Assembly: GCA_034428935.1 (NCBI GenBank) | Contig: DAOUHB010000207.1 | Location: 62,001-126,000, forward strand | DNA from: JAAYZQ01 sp034428935 | GTDB taxonomy: Bacteria > Chloroflexota > Anaerolineae > JAAYZQ01 | DNA: 64,000 nucleotides | Direction: 5' to 3' | In this document: positions 44,727-54,074 of the stretch, in pieces | How positions within the stretch are numbered: position 1 is the stretch's first letter | Layout of the letters: every line of letters starts with the position of its first letter | Made by a program: the position numbers and the translations under genes | Notes under the pieces: generated by a model | Told to the model about the DNA's origin: nothing | Database searches by the model: none | The model's input: the letters and a program-made list of their open reading frames with translations, nothing else

Positions 44727-44749
44727 GATATCTCGTTTTCCTAGGCTCG

Positions 44750-45814
44750 CTATTCCAACCGAATCCGGGGGTCGACGACCCCATACAGGACATCCACTAT
44801 CAGGTTGCCAAAGACGAGCACAAAACTACTAAACAATGTAACACCGAGCACCGAAACGACGTCCAGAGAGAGGGCAGCCTCCGCCAGGAAGGAACCCATC
44901 CCCGGCAGGTTAAAGACGGTCTCGGTAATTACGACGCCATTAAAGAGGCCAATGAGCGTCAGGCCGCCGACGGTGATGACAGGAATAAGGGCGTTGGGTA
45001 CGGCATGGCGGCGAATGACGTTCCTCTCGGCCAGGCCCTTGGAGCGGGCGGTGGTCATATAGTCCTGGCGCAGGACGTCGAGCATGGACGAGCGGGTGAC
45101 GCGCAGCAAAAAGGCCCAGTTCACCACCGAAAGGGTCAGCACGGGCAGAAACAGGTGCCGCAAGGCATCGACAAAAATGTCAAAGCGCAGGTTCAGCAAA
45201 GCGTCCACGGTGTGCATCTGCGTATAGCGCGTGAAAGCGCCAGACATCACGATACGCTGCGCCCATTCCGACAGGCGATCCGGAGGGAACCAGCCCAGGC
45301 GCGCGTAAAAGATCATCAGCACCAGGAGGCCAAAGACAAAGGTTGGGATGGACCAGCCGGTGATGGCAAAGACGCGCAGGATCTGATCGGTAAGCTTGTT
45401 GTGTTTGACGGCCGCCACGACGCCCATCCAGATGCTGAGGCCTATGAGAGGGATAGCGGACCAGAGGGCGAGCTCGGCGGTGGCGGGCAGGCGCCGGCCA
45501 ATGACCGTCGCGACAGAGCTTTTGCCTACCTTGGACCAGCCCAGATCGCCGCGGAGGACGCCACCTTCGATCTCGCCGGTGTCCTTGTCCTTGCGCCCCA
45601 TCATCCAGTTCCAATACTGGACCGGGATAGGATCGTCAAGCCCATACTTCTCTATGATGGCTTCCAGAGCTCCCTGGCGCTTGGGAATGTCGGATACATA
45701 AAGCGATGCCCGCTCATAGGGGGTGAGCATAGACAGCATCAAGAAGATCAGCATAGTCACGCCGATAAGCAGCACCGGCATGATCAGCAATCTACGAACG
45801 ATATAACGAAACAT
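44750..45814 (-). CDS. ABC permease, DppB type
   Basis: The 354-residue permease starts MFRYIVRRLLIMPVLLIGVTMLIFLMLSMLTP, followed by the loop IIEKYGLDDPIPVQYWNW. It has about six helices and ends with the EAA loop DYMTTARSKGLAERNVIRRHAVPNA and ITETVFNLPGMGSFLAEA. It starts 171 bp after the binding-protein gene, with a hairpin in the gap. It pairs with the DppC-type protein. Confidence 0.92.
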   Translation of the reverse strand: MFRYIVRRLLIMPVLLIGVTMLIFLMLSMLTPYERASLYVSDIPKRQGALEAIIEKYGLDDPIPVQYWNWMMGRKDKDTGEIEGGVLRGDLGWSKVGKSSVATVIGRRLPATAELALWSAIPLIGLSIWMGVVAAVKHNKLTDQILRVFAITGWSIPTFVFGLLVLMIFYARLGWFPPDRLSEWAQRIVMSGAFTRYTQMHTVDALLNLRFDIFVDALRHLFLPVLTLSVVNWAFLLRVTRSSMLDVLRQDYMTTARSKGLAERNVIRRHAVPNALIPVITVGGLTLIGLFNGVVITETVFNLPGMGSFLAEAALSLDVVSVLGVTLFSSFVLVFGNLIVDVLYGVVDPRIRLE

Positions 45815-45927
45815 CTAGGTGTCCTCCACCAGGCCCACCAGCACCTTTGTCCTGGCTCTTCATCGAGCCCCAACTTTTCGCAGACAGGAGCGGTCGCACG
45901 GCGGGCAGTGCTATTTTTATATTCAGG

Positions 45928-45960
45928 GGCAGGGAGCCGGTCCTGTCCCGGCTCCCTGCC
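45928..45960 (-). repeat. 13-bp hairpin between SBP and permease genes
   Basis: A perfect inverted repeat (GGCAGGGAGCCGG at 45928-45940, CCGGCTCCCTGCC at 45948-45960, 7-nt loop) lies 25 bp after the binding-protein stop. No U-tract follows on the minus strand. The same place and stem length occur in the first importer operon although the sequences differ. Confidence 0.8.
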
Positions 45961-45985
45961 GCTTGTTATCGAGCTACCTCACTGT

Positions 45986-48097
45986 CTAAGGCGCGACCTT
46001 GGACAGCTCGTATACCCAGCTATACGCAGGTGCCGAGTATGCCGGGTTGAAGTAGAACCCGTCGATCCAGCGCTGGAAGTGCTGCCGGTCGACCTCCTGG
46101 TACAACCAGATGACCACTGCATCTTCCTGTGACGCAAGCTGGATTTCTTCGTAGATCGGCCGGCGCTCTTCCGGATCGGTGAGCGAGGCCGCTTCCTGGA
46201 TGAGAGCATCATACTTCTCGGCATAGTCGGGCGTCATGTTGATGACACGCCCGTAGGCGCCTGCCGAGTGCAGGAAGGGATGCACCCAGTTGTGCGGGTC
46301 GTGATAGTCCTCGAGCCAGCCGCCGACATAGATGGGCAGCTTTTGCTCGCGGCGGGTGTTGAGCAACACCGGCCAGGGCATGCCGACCACGGCGACGTTA
46401 AAGTTCGGGTTGACCGACTCCAGGCCGGCCTTCAGGATCTCGGAGGCCAGGCGGCGGGTGTCGTTGCCGGTGTTGTAGGCGAGCTGCAGGTAAAAGCCCC
46501 GATTCCAGACGTCGTCCTCGTCCTCGCCGGCGAGAACGCCGTCCTTATCCGCATCGGCCAGCTTGAACTCTTCCTCGCACATGGCCAGGTCGAAGGAGAA
46601 GATGGGATCCTCACCTTCGCGATAGCCCAACATGCCGGCGACGATCGGCCCCTGGGCCTGGACGCCTTCACCGTTCAGGGCATCCTGGATCATGGCATCA
46701 AAGTCAAAGCAGTAGTTGAAGGCCTTGCGGACGTGAATGTCGGAGAAAAAGTCGGGCGGAATGCCGTTGCCGTCCAGCGCACCACTGCCGACGAAGGGGT
46801 TGCCACCCTCGACGTTGATGTTCCAGTTCAACTGGGCAGGGGTCATGGCCGGGCGAGGCAGGCCGACCCAGGCCTGGATATAGCCATCGCCCGCCTCCTC
46901 GCAGGTGCCGTCCTCCTGGCAGATAACGCCATAGTACGGGTCCAGTTCAGGCCGGTACTGGGGCGGGACATAGATCCAGTCGGCATCGCCGGCCTGGAAC
47001 ATGGCCAGGCGGGTACCCCACTCGTTCACGTTGCGGATGACTACACGCTCGATGGCGGCGGGGCCAGTGGCTCCACCTTCCCACAGGGGCTCGGTCTGCC
47101 AGTAGTCGGGGAAGGCGATCATGACGATCTCCTCACCGGGCGTCCAGCTCTCGAGCATGTAGGGGCCGGTGCCATTGGCCTGATTGAAGAGGATGGTCTC
47201 TTCCGCGGCCGGGTCGGCAAAGTCCTGCCACGTGGCGCAGTCGCCATCCCAGTCGCCGTTCTCCGCCATCCATTCCTGGTCGAGGACGCCGCCCAGGAAG
47301 GTCTGAGCTGCCAGGGCCAGGAACCAGGGCGTAGGCGCGAACAGGTTGTAGGTGACCGTGCCCGCCTCGTCGTCGGCGACCACGCTTTCCTTGATGGCCT
47401 CGCAGACCGAGACCAACTCTGCATCGGTCAGCTCGTCGAACGAATCCTTGCCCACGAATTCAACGGCAAAGTCAGTGATGGAGCCAAGGCTCATGTCGGG
47501 GCCAAAGAAGGCCTCGTACGTCATCCAGTGGGGACCGTCGATGCGGCCCTGGAGCATGGCGCGGTGGTTGGTGTAGGCAACGTCGTGGGGCTCCAGCGTG
47601 CCGCCCTCGTGGAAGGTAACGCCCTCACGGATGGTAAAGGTCCAGACGTCACCCGCCTCGTTGACCTCCCAGCCCGTGGACAGAACCGGTACGTATTCCT
47701 CCGTGCTTTCCCTGTTGAAATACACCAGTCCCTGGTAGAGGTTGGACTCGACCGCGGAACCGGCCGTCTCGTAGGTCCAGGCCGGGTCCAGGCTCTCGGG
47801 CTCGCCGGCGCCGGCAACGACCACGTAGGTGTCGGGGTTCTTGAACTCGGGGCTGATGGCCGCGACAGGCGGCTCGGTCTCCTCGGGTTCAGGGGTCGCG
47901 GTGACGACCTTTTCTACCTCGACGATCCGGGTCGATTCCTGGACGACCGTCTCGCCTTCCTTCTCTACGACCACCGTCTCGACGACGACGCTGGTCTCTT
48001 TGACGACGATCGGTTCCGGCGTGGGCCCGCAGGCAACCAGAACCAGGGGTGCAATCATGACCACGAGTGTCAGGATCGCCAACTTCTTGTTCAACAT
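45986..48097 (-). CDS. ABC substrate-binding lipoprotein, family 5
   Basis: The 703-residue lipoprotein has its signal cut before Cys23 (LVAC), then CGPTPEP and a Val/Glu/Thr-rich linker. The SBP_bac_5 fold is in normal order: VVVAGAGEPESLDPAWTYE, VTFHEGGTLEPHDVAY, GTGPYMLESWTPGEEIVMIAF, FQAGDADWIYVP and DIHVRKAFNYCFDFDAM. An EF-hand-like loop DADKDGVLAGED lies near residue 545 and may bind calcium. ATG at 48097 has GGAGGAG at good spacing. It heads the second importer operon. Ligand unknown; peptides are usual for the family. Confidence 0.92.
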   Translation of the reverse strand: MLNKKLAILTLVVMIAPLVLVACGPTPEPIVVKETSVVVETVVVEKEGETVVQESTRIVEVEKVVTATPEPEETEPPVAAISPEFKNPDTYVVVAGAGEPESLDPAWTYETAGSAVESNLYQGLVYFNRESTEEYVPVLSTGWEVNEAGDVWTFTIREGVTFHEGGTLEPHDVAYTNHRAMLQGRIDGPHWMTYEAFFGPDMSLGSITDFAVEFVGKDSFDELTDAELVSVCEAIKESVVADDEAGTVTYNLFAPTPWFLALAAQTFLGGVLDQEWMAENGDWDGDCATWQDFADPAAEETILFNQANGTGPYMLESWTPGEEIVMIAFPDYWQTEPLWEGGATGPAAIERVVIRNVNEWGTRLAMFQAGDADWIYVPPQYRPELDPYYGVICQEDGTCEEAGDGYIQAWVGLPRPAMTPAQLNWNINVEGGNPFVGSGALDGNGIPPDFFSDIHVRKAFNYCFDFDAMIQDALNGEGVQAQGPIVAGMLGYREGEDPIFSFDLAMCEEEFKLADADKDGVLAGEDEDDVWNRGFYLQLAYNTGNDTRRLASEILKAGLESVNPNFNVAVVGMPWPVLLNTRREQKLPIYVGGWLEDYHDPHNWVHPFLHSAGAYGRVINMTPDYAEKYDALIQEAASLTDPEERRPIYEEIQLASQEDAVVIWLYQEVDRQHFQRWIDGFYFNPAYSAPAYSWVYELSKVAP

Positions 48098-48376
48098 TTT
48101 CTCTCCTCCGATCGGAATTGTTGACCTCAAAAAACTAGGCTCGGTTCACGCTCTGGTTATTCTGAATCCTGCTCGCACCTCCTTTCTGCAGTTTTCGCAC
48201 GTTACCGAGAACTGCGGGCCTGGTACCTGGCTCACACCGGCCCTGCCACGGAGGCCGCCGCTCTTTATGCTTGCGCTGGCAATGCCAGGGGCGGCAAGCA
48301 CGAGCAGCCTTCAGACCAGGGGCAGGCCGGACGAGCCCGCCATGCCGCCTCTACTGTTAGGATACCAGACCGTCCG

Positions 48377-49093
48377 TCAAGGGATGCACAGCACCGTGCC
48401 CGGATAGATCGTGTTTGCCGTCTGGACCGATAGGCCATTGGCCGCCAGGATATCATAGGGATCGGCCCCATAGGTCCTGGCAATCTGCCACACCCACTCT
48501 CCCTGCTTGACCGTGTGCCGCAGGCGACAGCCCGTTGACCCACCGGTGGTCCCCCCGTCCGACGAGGAGACGCCGATCTTGAGCTGCTGCCCGGCATAGA
48601 TCTGATTGGGGTTTACGAGACCGTTCGCCTGGGCAATGGCCTGCCAGGTGGTCCCGTACCGACGGGCGATGGAAGACAGGCTTTCGCCCGGCTGGACCGT
48701 GTGGACGATGGTCTCTCCCGAGGCTGCGGGTGGTGACGGCGGCTCGGTCGCTGCCGGCTGGGCAGCGGCTGGCTGTGTGGCTTCCGGCTGGGTCACGCCT
48801 GGCGCGTCGGTCGCAGCAGGTTGAGCGGCACCGGGCGTTTCGCCAACCGAAACCTGGGTAGGCTGGGGCTGCGGCGCCGTCGTCCCCACGGGGGTCACCG
48901 CCGACACGACGGTTTCCCCCGGGAGCGGGGTCTCCGCACCGCCGGGGATGGGCTCCGTCGTGGCCGGGCTCTCGCCGGGCTCCACAGTCTCCAGCTCGCG
49001 CTCCTCGGCCGACCTGGCGCAAGCCCCAAGGGCCACGGCCAAGAGGACGAGGACCAGGAAAACGGCTCCTAATGTTGACAGTCTTTGCCTCAT
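48377..49093 (-). CDS. lipoprotein with two LysM domains
   Basis: The 238-residue product has a lipoprotein signal (cut before Cys25, LGAC), a long Pro/Thr/Ala/Gln-rich stalk (about residues 40-130) and two LysM domains. The first is HTVQPGESLSSIARRYGTTW with NGLVNPNQIYAGQQLKI, and the second is HTVKQGEWVWQIARTYGADP with NTIYPGTVLCIP. LysM domains bind N-acetylglucosamine polymers, which suggests a cell-surface glycan-binding protein. The 279 bp between its stop and the next gene hold a possible hairpin (GCTTGC / GCAAGC arms) and no clear promoter. Confidence 0.88.
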   Translation of the reverse strand: MRQRLSTLGAVFLVLVLLAVALGACARSAEERELETVEPGESPATTEPIPGGAETPLPGETVVSAVTPVGTTAPQPQPTQVSVGETPGAAQPAATDAPGVTQPEATQPAAAQPAATEPPSPPAASGETIVHTVQPGESLSSIARRYGTTWQAIAQANGLVNPNQIYAGQQLKIGVSSSDGGTTGGSTGCRLRHTVKQGEWVWQIARTYGADPYDILAANGLSVQTANTIYPGTVLCIP

Positions 49094-49156
49094 CGTTTGT
49101 CACCTCCCGATCAGATCGTCGCCGCGTGTGGCAGTAGAAGGCGTAAACTTTTCTAC

Positions 49157-49185
49157 ATAATACCACAACTGCAGTTGCACGTCAA
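49157..49185 (-). promoter_or_regulatory. promoter of the LysM lipoprotein with a palindrome in the spacer
   Basis: Minus-strand -35 TTGACG (49180-49185) and -10 TATTAT (49157-49162) have a 17-bp spacer, 64 bp before the start codon. The spacer contains the perfect 12-bp palindrome CAACTGCAGTTG (49166-49177), a likely repressor site. Confidence 0.7.
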
Positions 49186-49316
49186 GCGGGCATAACGTTC
49201 GCCCGGCCGACGCGAGCCTGCTGGCGCGGCTGTCCCTGCCGGTCGGTGACCATCACCTCGAAAAGACTTCTACCTAAGCAAACGCGACAGGGCCACGATC
49301 TGTTCACGCCATGGGC

Positions 49317-50513
49317 TTAAATTACGCCCAATTCGCGCCCAACTTTTTCAAAAGCAGCCAGGCCGGCGTCCAGGTCCTCGCGCTCGTGCGATGCCGTGTT
49401 CATGACGCGAATCCGGGCCTGCCCCTGGGGTACGGTGGGAAAGCCAAGGGCCATGGCAAACACGCCATTCTCGAACAGCTTCCGCGAGAACTCTTTGGCC
49501 AGCGGCGCTTCGCCCAGCATCACCGGCACGATGGGCGTCTCGCTGCGGCCGGTGTCAAAGCCGAGGCGGGCCATGTCCTGCTTGAAATAGTCGGCGTTGG
49601 CCCACAGCTTGTCAACCAATTCGGTGCTCGCCTCCAGCAGGTCCACGGCGGCCAGGCAGGCTGCCGTGTCGGGCGGCGTGACGGCGCTCGAGAAGAGAAA
49701 GGGGCGGGCCTTTTGCCGGATATAGTCGACGACCACCTTCTTGCCGGCAATGACGCCGCCGACCACGCCAAAGGCCTTGCTGAGCGTGCCGATCTCCACG
49801 TCGAACTTGCCCTGGAGGCCAAAGTGATGGACGATGCCCTTGCCGCCGCCGAGCACACCCTCTCCATGGGCATCGTCGACCATGGTCATGACGCCATACT
49901 TTTCGGCCACCTCGTAGAGCTGGTCCAGGGGGGCGACGTCGCCGTCCATGCTAAAGACGCCGTCGGTGATGAGCATGCCTCGCCGGAACTTGGGCAGGTT
50001 TTCCTTGATCTTGGCCTCGGCGTCGCGGGCATCACAGTGCTCGTAGACGACGATCTTGGCGCCCGACAGGCGCGCCCCATCGATGATGCTGGCGTGGTTC
50101 AGCCGGTCCGAAAAGATGACGTCCTGCTGGCCGGTCTCCCTGTCGCGACCCACGAGGGGTGGGATGGCCGCCTGGTTGGCGCAGAAGCCGCTTTGCACGT
50201 AGAGAGCATCTTCGACGCCCTTGAACGCAGCCAGCCGCTGCTCGAGCTGGACGTGCAGGGCCTGTGTGCCGGCAATGGAGCGCACGGCGGCCGGCCCCAC
50301 GCCCCACTCGTCGATGGCCCGCTGCGCGGCCTCTTTCATGGCGGGGTGGTTGGCCAGCCCCAGGTAGTTGTTGGTGCAAAAGTTGAGAACCCTTTTGCCG
50401 TCGACGATCATCCAGGCGTCGGCTGCAGAGCCCATGACGCGCAGGTTGATGAACAGGCCCGCGTCTTTCAGGCCGGCCACGTCGTCGCGAATAAAGTCAA
50501 ACTTGTCCGCCAT
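49317..50513 (-). CDS. kbl: glycine C-acetyltransferase (2-amino-3-ketobutyrate CoA ligase)
   Basis: This PLP enzyme splits 2-amino-3-oxobutyrate with CoA into glycine and acetyl-CoA, the second step of threonine degradation. The 398-residue product is the normal length. It has NFCTNNYLGLANHP, the VDDAHGEGVLG block with the PLP-contacting Asp and His, and the Schiff-base Lys246 in GTLSKAFG. The threonine dehydrogenase gene lies directly upstream on the same strand, which separates it from related 8-amino-7-oxononanoate synthases. The 150-bp gap between them contains a 7-bp hairpin (50639-50657). Confidence 0.94.
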   Translation of the reverse strand: MADKFDFIRDDVAGLKDAGLFINLRVMGSAADAWMIVDGKRVLNFCTNNYLGLANHPAMKEAAQRAIDEWGVGPAAVRSIAGTQALHVQLEQRLAAFKGVEDALYVQSGFCANQAAIPPLVGRDRETGQQDVIFSDRLNHASIIDGARLSGAKIVVYEHCDARDAEAKIKENLPKFRRGMLITDGVFSMDGDVAPLDQLYEVAEKYGVMTMVDDAHGEGVLGGGKGIVHHFGLQGKFDVEIGTLSKAFGVVGGVIAGKKVVVDYIRQKARPFLFSSAVTPPDTAACLAAVDLLEASTELVDKLWANADYFKQDMARLGFDTGRSETPIVPVMLGEAPLAKEFSRKLFENGVFAMALGFPTVPQGQARIRVMNTASHEREDLDAGLAAFEKVGRELGVI

Positions 50514-50663
50514 TCGTCATTCCTTTCTTTGCCGAAGACAAACATTGCGTGAAACGCAGGGTGGGCACGTATCGTTCGTGAAGGGCCTCGGGCACGATCA
50601 TTCCCCCTTTGCAACGGCCGGGGCATCAGGCGCGGCGCGCCGGGGATGGCCCCCGGCAGCCGC

Positions 50664-51668
50664 TCAGTTGCAGCCGTCCTCCTCACCCGGATAGAGGTTC
50701 CCGGCGGCGTGGCGCGCCTGGAGCTTGGCCAGCATGTCGGCGGTCATGGCTTTCAGGTCATAAGCGGGCTGCCACTTCCATTCTTCCCGGGCGGCGCTGT
50801 CGTCGATGGAGCGCGGCCAGGAATCGGCGATGGCCTGGCGAGAGTCCGGCTCGTAGCTGACCTCGAACTCCGGGATGTGGCGCTTGATCTCGGCCGCCAA
50901 CTCGCCTGCCGAAAAGCTCATGGCCGCCAGGTTAAAGTCCGCGTGGTGCACCAACTGGCGAAAATCGGCCTCCATGAGATCGATGGTACCCTTGATGCAG
51001 TCCGGCATGTACATCATGGGCAGGACGGTGTCTTTGCGCACAAAGCAGGTGTAGCGCTTGTTGGCTACGGCCTCGTAGTAGATGGCCACGGCATAGTCGG
51101 TGGTTCCGCCGCCCGGCAGGGTCTCGTTGCTGATGATGCCCGGATAGCGGACGCCGCGGACGTCGAGCCCAAAGCGCCGCACGTAATAGTCGCACAGCAG
51201 CTCGCCGGCCACCTTGGTCACACCGTACATGGTCCGGGGTCGCAGTACCGTCTCCTGGGGCGTGTTGTCCCGCGGGGTCTCGGGGCCAAAGGCAGCGATG
51301 GAGCTGGGGCAGAAAACGCGGGTGAGGTTGTGCTCGCGGGCCACCTCCAGGATGTTGTAGAGGCCGTTCATGTTGACATCCCAGGCCAGGTGCGGCTTGG
51401 CTTCGCCCACGGCAGAGAGGATGGCAGCCATGTGATAGATGGTGTCGATGTCGTACCTGTTCACGACCTCTTCGATGCTCTCGCGACGCGCGACGTCGAT
51501 GTACTCGAAGGGGCCTTCACACAACACGGCGCCGGGCCGGGTCCGGTGCCCGGCGGCCACGACGTTGCCCACGCCATAGCGGCGGCGCAGCTCCACGGTC
51601 AACTCGGATCCGATCTGGCCAACGGCACCTGTGACGAGGATGCGCTTCATCTCTCCTCTCTCTGCCAT
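50664..51668 (-). CDS. tdh: NAD-dependent L-threonine 3-dehydrogenase, SDR type
   Basis: This extended short-chain dehydrogenase of about 334 residues probably oxidises L-threonine to 2-amino-3-oxobutyrate. The NAD-binding motif is ILVTGAVGQIGSEL (GxxGxxG at residues 14-20). It has the blocks YHMAAILSAVGEAKPHLAWDVNMNGLYN, a catalytic Ser in CPSSIAAFGP and Tyr/Lys in MYGVTKVAGE, followed by RYPGIIS. This matches the SDR-type threonine dehydrogenase rather than a sugar epimerase. ATG at 51668 follows AGGAGG by 12 nt; an alternative ATG at 51650 (MKRILVTG) is close to another GGAG. Kbl downstream supports the function. Confidence 0.88.
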   Translation of the reverse strand: MAERGEMKRILVTGAVGQIGSELTVELRRRYGVGNVVAAGHRTRPGAVLCEGPFEYIDVARRESIEEVVNRYDIDTIYHMAAILSAVGEAKPHLAWDVNMNGLYNILEVAREHNLTRVFCPSSIAAFGPETPRDNTPQETVLRPRTMYGVTKVAGELLCDYYVRRFGLDVRGVRYPGIISNETLPGGGTTDYAVAIYYEAVANKRYTCFVRKDTVLPMMYMPDCIKGTIDLMEADFRQLVHHADFNLAAMSFSAGELAAEIKRHIPEFEVSYEPDSRQAIADSWPRSIDDSAAREEWKWQPAYDLKAMTADMLAKLQARHAAGNLYPGEEDGCN

Positions 51669-51767
51669 AGAAAGGTTTTCCCTCCTCCTGATGATGGACA
51701 GGAACACGGCGCCGGCGATGTGCGATGGCGACAGCGTCCGGCCGTCTCCGAGTTCGTCGCGGAATCG

Positions 51768-51796
51768 AGTATAACATAGCGGGTCTGTTTCGTCAA
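51768..51796 (-). promoter_or_regulatory. promoter of tdh-kbl
   Basis: Minus-strand -35 TTGACG (51791-51796) and -10 TATACT (51768-51773) have a 17-bp spacer, 100 bp before the tdh start. Confidence 0.75.
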
Positions 51797-51828
51797 AAGT
51801 ATTTTGGCGTTTTGAGGCTGGGGCCTGA

Positions 51829-51852
51829 TCCGGGCCTCCGCAGAGGCCCGGA
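51829..51852 (-). terminator. hairpin after the glycogen phosphorylase gene
   Basis: A perfect 10-bp stem (TCCGGGCCTC / GAGGCCCGGA, 4-nt loop) begins 9 bp beyond the phosphorylase stop. No T-run follows, so it may be a stability element or a weak terminator. Confidence 0.5.
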
Positions 51853-51860
51853 CCGGCAGC

Positions 51861-53981
51861 TCAACCCATGGCGGGCACGTACAGCTCGCGGACGTACTGC
51901 TTGACCATGCGGCGCATGGAAAAGTCGGCCAGGCTGGTGCGCATGGCCTCTTTCATGACCTCAACCCACCCGTGGGGCACACCCCTGGCATCGCGGTCGT
52001 AGTAGAGCGGCACGACCTGGCTCTCCAGGATGCGATAGAGGGCCTGGCTGTCGGTCTCGTCCTGGGCATCCCAGTCGGCGTACTGCACGTCGCCAAAGGC
52101 CCAGCCGTTGGCCGGCCGGCCGTCCTGCGGCGGGTGGTACGACTCGGGCCACCAGCCGTCGAGGACGCTGAGGTTGGGCACCCCATTCATGGCCGCCTTC
52201 ATACCGCTGGTGCCGCTGGCCTCGTTGGGGCGCCGGGGGTTGTTCAGCCAGACGTCGACGCCCTGGACGAGAAAGTGGGCAACGTGCAGGTCATAATCCT
52301 CGATAAAGGCCACCCGGCCGCCCATCTGCGGATCCTGGGCAAACTTGTACACCTCCTGGATGAACTCCTTGCCCCCGGCGTCGGCGGGGTGCGCCTTGCC
52401 GGCAAAGATGATCTGGACCGGCTGGCGTTCGGCGTGGAGAAGGGCTTGCAGGCGGCGCAGGTCGCGAAAGATCAGCGTGGCCCGCTTGTAGGTGGCGAAC
52501 CGCCGGGCAAAGCCGATGGTCAAGACGTCGGGCTCCAGGAGCGCCCCCGAAGCGAGAACCTGGCTGGCAGCCATGGACCCGGCACGCCAGCTCGCGCGAA
52601 TGCGCTGGTCGGCAAAGGCCAGGAGCTTGGCCTTGAGCTCCCGGTGCGTTTCCCACAGCACCTCGTTGGGTATCTCCCGCAGGCGCTCCCACAGCTCGGG
52701 CTCGTCGTGGCGATCTTCCCAGTCCTCGGCCACGTGCTCGGCCAGCACGTCCTTGATGCGGGTGGACACCCAGCTCGGCACGTGGGCGCCGTTGGTGATG
52801 GCGCTGATGGGCACCTCTTCGGCGGCGCGGTCGGGCCAGACAGGCTGCCACATGCGGCGCGACACTTCGCCGTGGAGCTGGCTCACCCCGTTGCGCCAGT
52901 TGGAAAGGCGCAGAGCGAGGACCGTCATGTTAAAGCGGTCCTGGTACTCACCCAGCCGCATGAACTCCTCGCGGCTGATGCCAAGCTCTTGCCAGAAGCG
53001 CCCGAAATACTCGTCCATGAGATGGAAAGGAAACGCGTCGTGCCCGGCGGGAACCGGGGTGTGGGTGGTAAAGACGGTGCTCTGGCGCACCTTCTCCACG
53101 GCCTCGTGGAATGGATGGCCGGCCTGGGCCAGCTCCCGCAGCCGCTCGAGGACGAGAAAGGCGGAATGGCCCTCGTTCATGTGCCAGGCGGCGGGGTCGA
53201 TGTTCAGGGCCCGGAGCACGCGGACGCCTGCCAGTCCGAGGACCATCTCCTGGCGGACGCGCGTCTCCTGGTCGCCACCGTAGAGGCGGGCCGAAAGGTC
53301 GCGATCCCAGGGCGAATTCTGGGGCACGTTGCTGTCCATGAGATAGAGGCTCACGCGCCCGGCCTGCACCTGCCACACCTGGAGGTGGAGGGGCGTGCCC
53401 CTCAGGGTGACGGATACCAGGAGGCGGTTGCCCTGCCCGTCGAGGACGGGGCGGAGGGGCACCTTGTCCATGTCCATGGTGTCATAGACGGCTGCCTGCC
53501 AGCCATCGGGCGGGATCTGCTGGCGGAAGTAGCCCTGGGGATAGATAAAGCCCACGCCCACCAGGGGCAGGCCCAGGTCACTCGCCTCCTTGCAGTGGTC
53601 GCCCGAGAGCACACCGAGACCACCAGAATAGATAGGCAGCGAGCCATGGATTCCGAACTCCGCGGAGAAATAGGCCACCGGGCGCCGGAGCTCGGAATAG
53701 TTCTGGGAGAACCAGAGGTGGCCGTCGGCCATGTCCCGGTCGTAGGCCTGCACGACCGAGTCGTAGAGTGCCAGGAACTCCTCATTCTGGATCAGGCGCT
53801 GCAACCGCTCGGGATTCACCAACTGGAGCATCGACCAGGGATTGTGGCGGGTGCTCCTCCAGAGGGGATAGCTGACCGCCTTGAAAAGCTGGCGGGCAGG
53901 CATGTGCCAGCTCCACCACAGGTTGCCGGCCAGGTCCGGAAGGCGCCCGATGCGCTCGGGGATGGGTACGAGCTTGAGCAT
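51861..53981 (-). CDS. glgP: alpha-glucan (glycogen) phosphorylase
   Basis: The 706-residue PLP enzyme releases glucose-1-phosphate from alpha-1,4-glucans. It belongs to the shorter bacterial/archaeal group (about 700-850 residues) rather than the animal-like form. Family blocks include NLWWSWHMPARQLF, YFSAEFGIHGSLPIYSGGLGVLSGDHCKEASDLGLPLVG, HMNEGHSAFL, VFTTHTPVPAGHDAF and ITNGAH. The PLP lysine region is EASGTSGMKAAMNG. ATG at 53981 is preceded by AGGAGG with 4-nt spacing. The upstream gene is dksA-like, but a terminator separates the two. Confidence 0.95.
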   Translation of the reverse strand: MLKLVPIPERIGRLPDLAGNLWWSWHMPARQLFKAVSYPLWRSTRHNPWSMLQLVNPERLQRLIQNEEFLALYDSVVQAYDRDMADGHLWFSQNYSELRRPVAYFSAEFGIHGSLPIYSGGLGVLSGDHCKEASDLGLPLVGVGFIYPQGYFRQQIPPDGWQAAVYDTMDMDKVPLRPVLDGQGNRLLVSVTLRGTPLHLQVWQVQAGRVSLYLMDSNVPQNSPWDRDLSARLYGGDQETRVRQEMVLGLAGVRVLRALNIDPAAWHMNEGHSAFLVLERLRELAQAGHPFHEAVEKVRQSTVFTTHTPVPAGHDAFPFHLMDEYFGRFWQELGISREEFMRLGEYQDRFNMTVLALRLSNWRNGVSQLHGEVSRRMWQPVWPDRAAEEVPISAITNGAHVPSWVSTRIKDVLAEHVAEDWEDRHDEPELWERLREIPNEVLWETHRELKAKLLAFADQRIRASWRAGSMAASQVLASGALLEPDVLTIGFARRFATYKRATLIFRDLRRLQALLHAERQPVQIIFAGKAHPADAGGKEFIQEVYKFAQDPQMGGRVAFIEDYDLHVAHFLVQGVDVWLNNPRRPNEASGTSGMKAAMNGVPNLSVLDGWWPESYHPPQDGRPANGWAFGDVQYADWDAQDETDSQALYRILESQVVPLYYDRDARGVPHGWVEVMKEAMRTSLADFSMRRMVKQYVRELYVPAMG

Positions 53982-54020
53982 GTTACCTCCTGTAGGAAAT
54001 CGGACTTGTTGGGGCGCAAC

Positions 54021-54053
54021 AAAATACCGCCTGGGAATTGGTTTCCCAGGCGG
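54021..54053 (-). terminator. terminator of the DksA-type gene
   Basis: A perfect 11-bp stem (CCGCCTGGGAA / TTCCCAGGCGG, 5-nt loop) lies 21 bp after the DksA-type stop. On the minus strand it is followed by TATTTTGTTG. Confidence 0.75.
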
Positions 54054-54074
54054 CATTGCCTTGGTCGAGTGGCG

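Noticed and set aside
48098..48376. Promoter starting at TTGACG (48375-48380) for the second binding-protein gene
   Set aside because: No acceptable -10 lies 16-18 bp away; TATCCT is only 10 bp distant. The real promoter of this operon was not identified.
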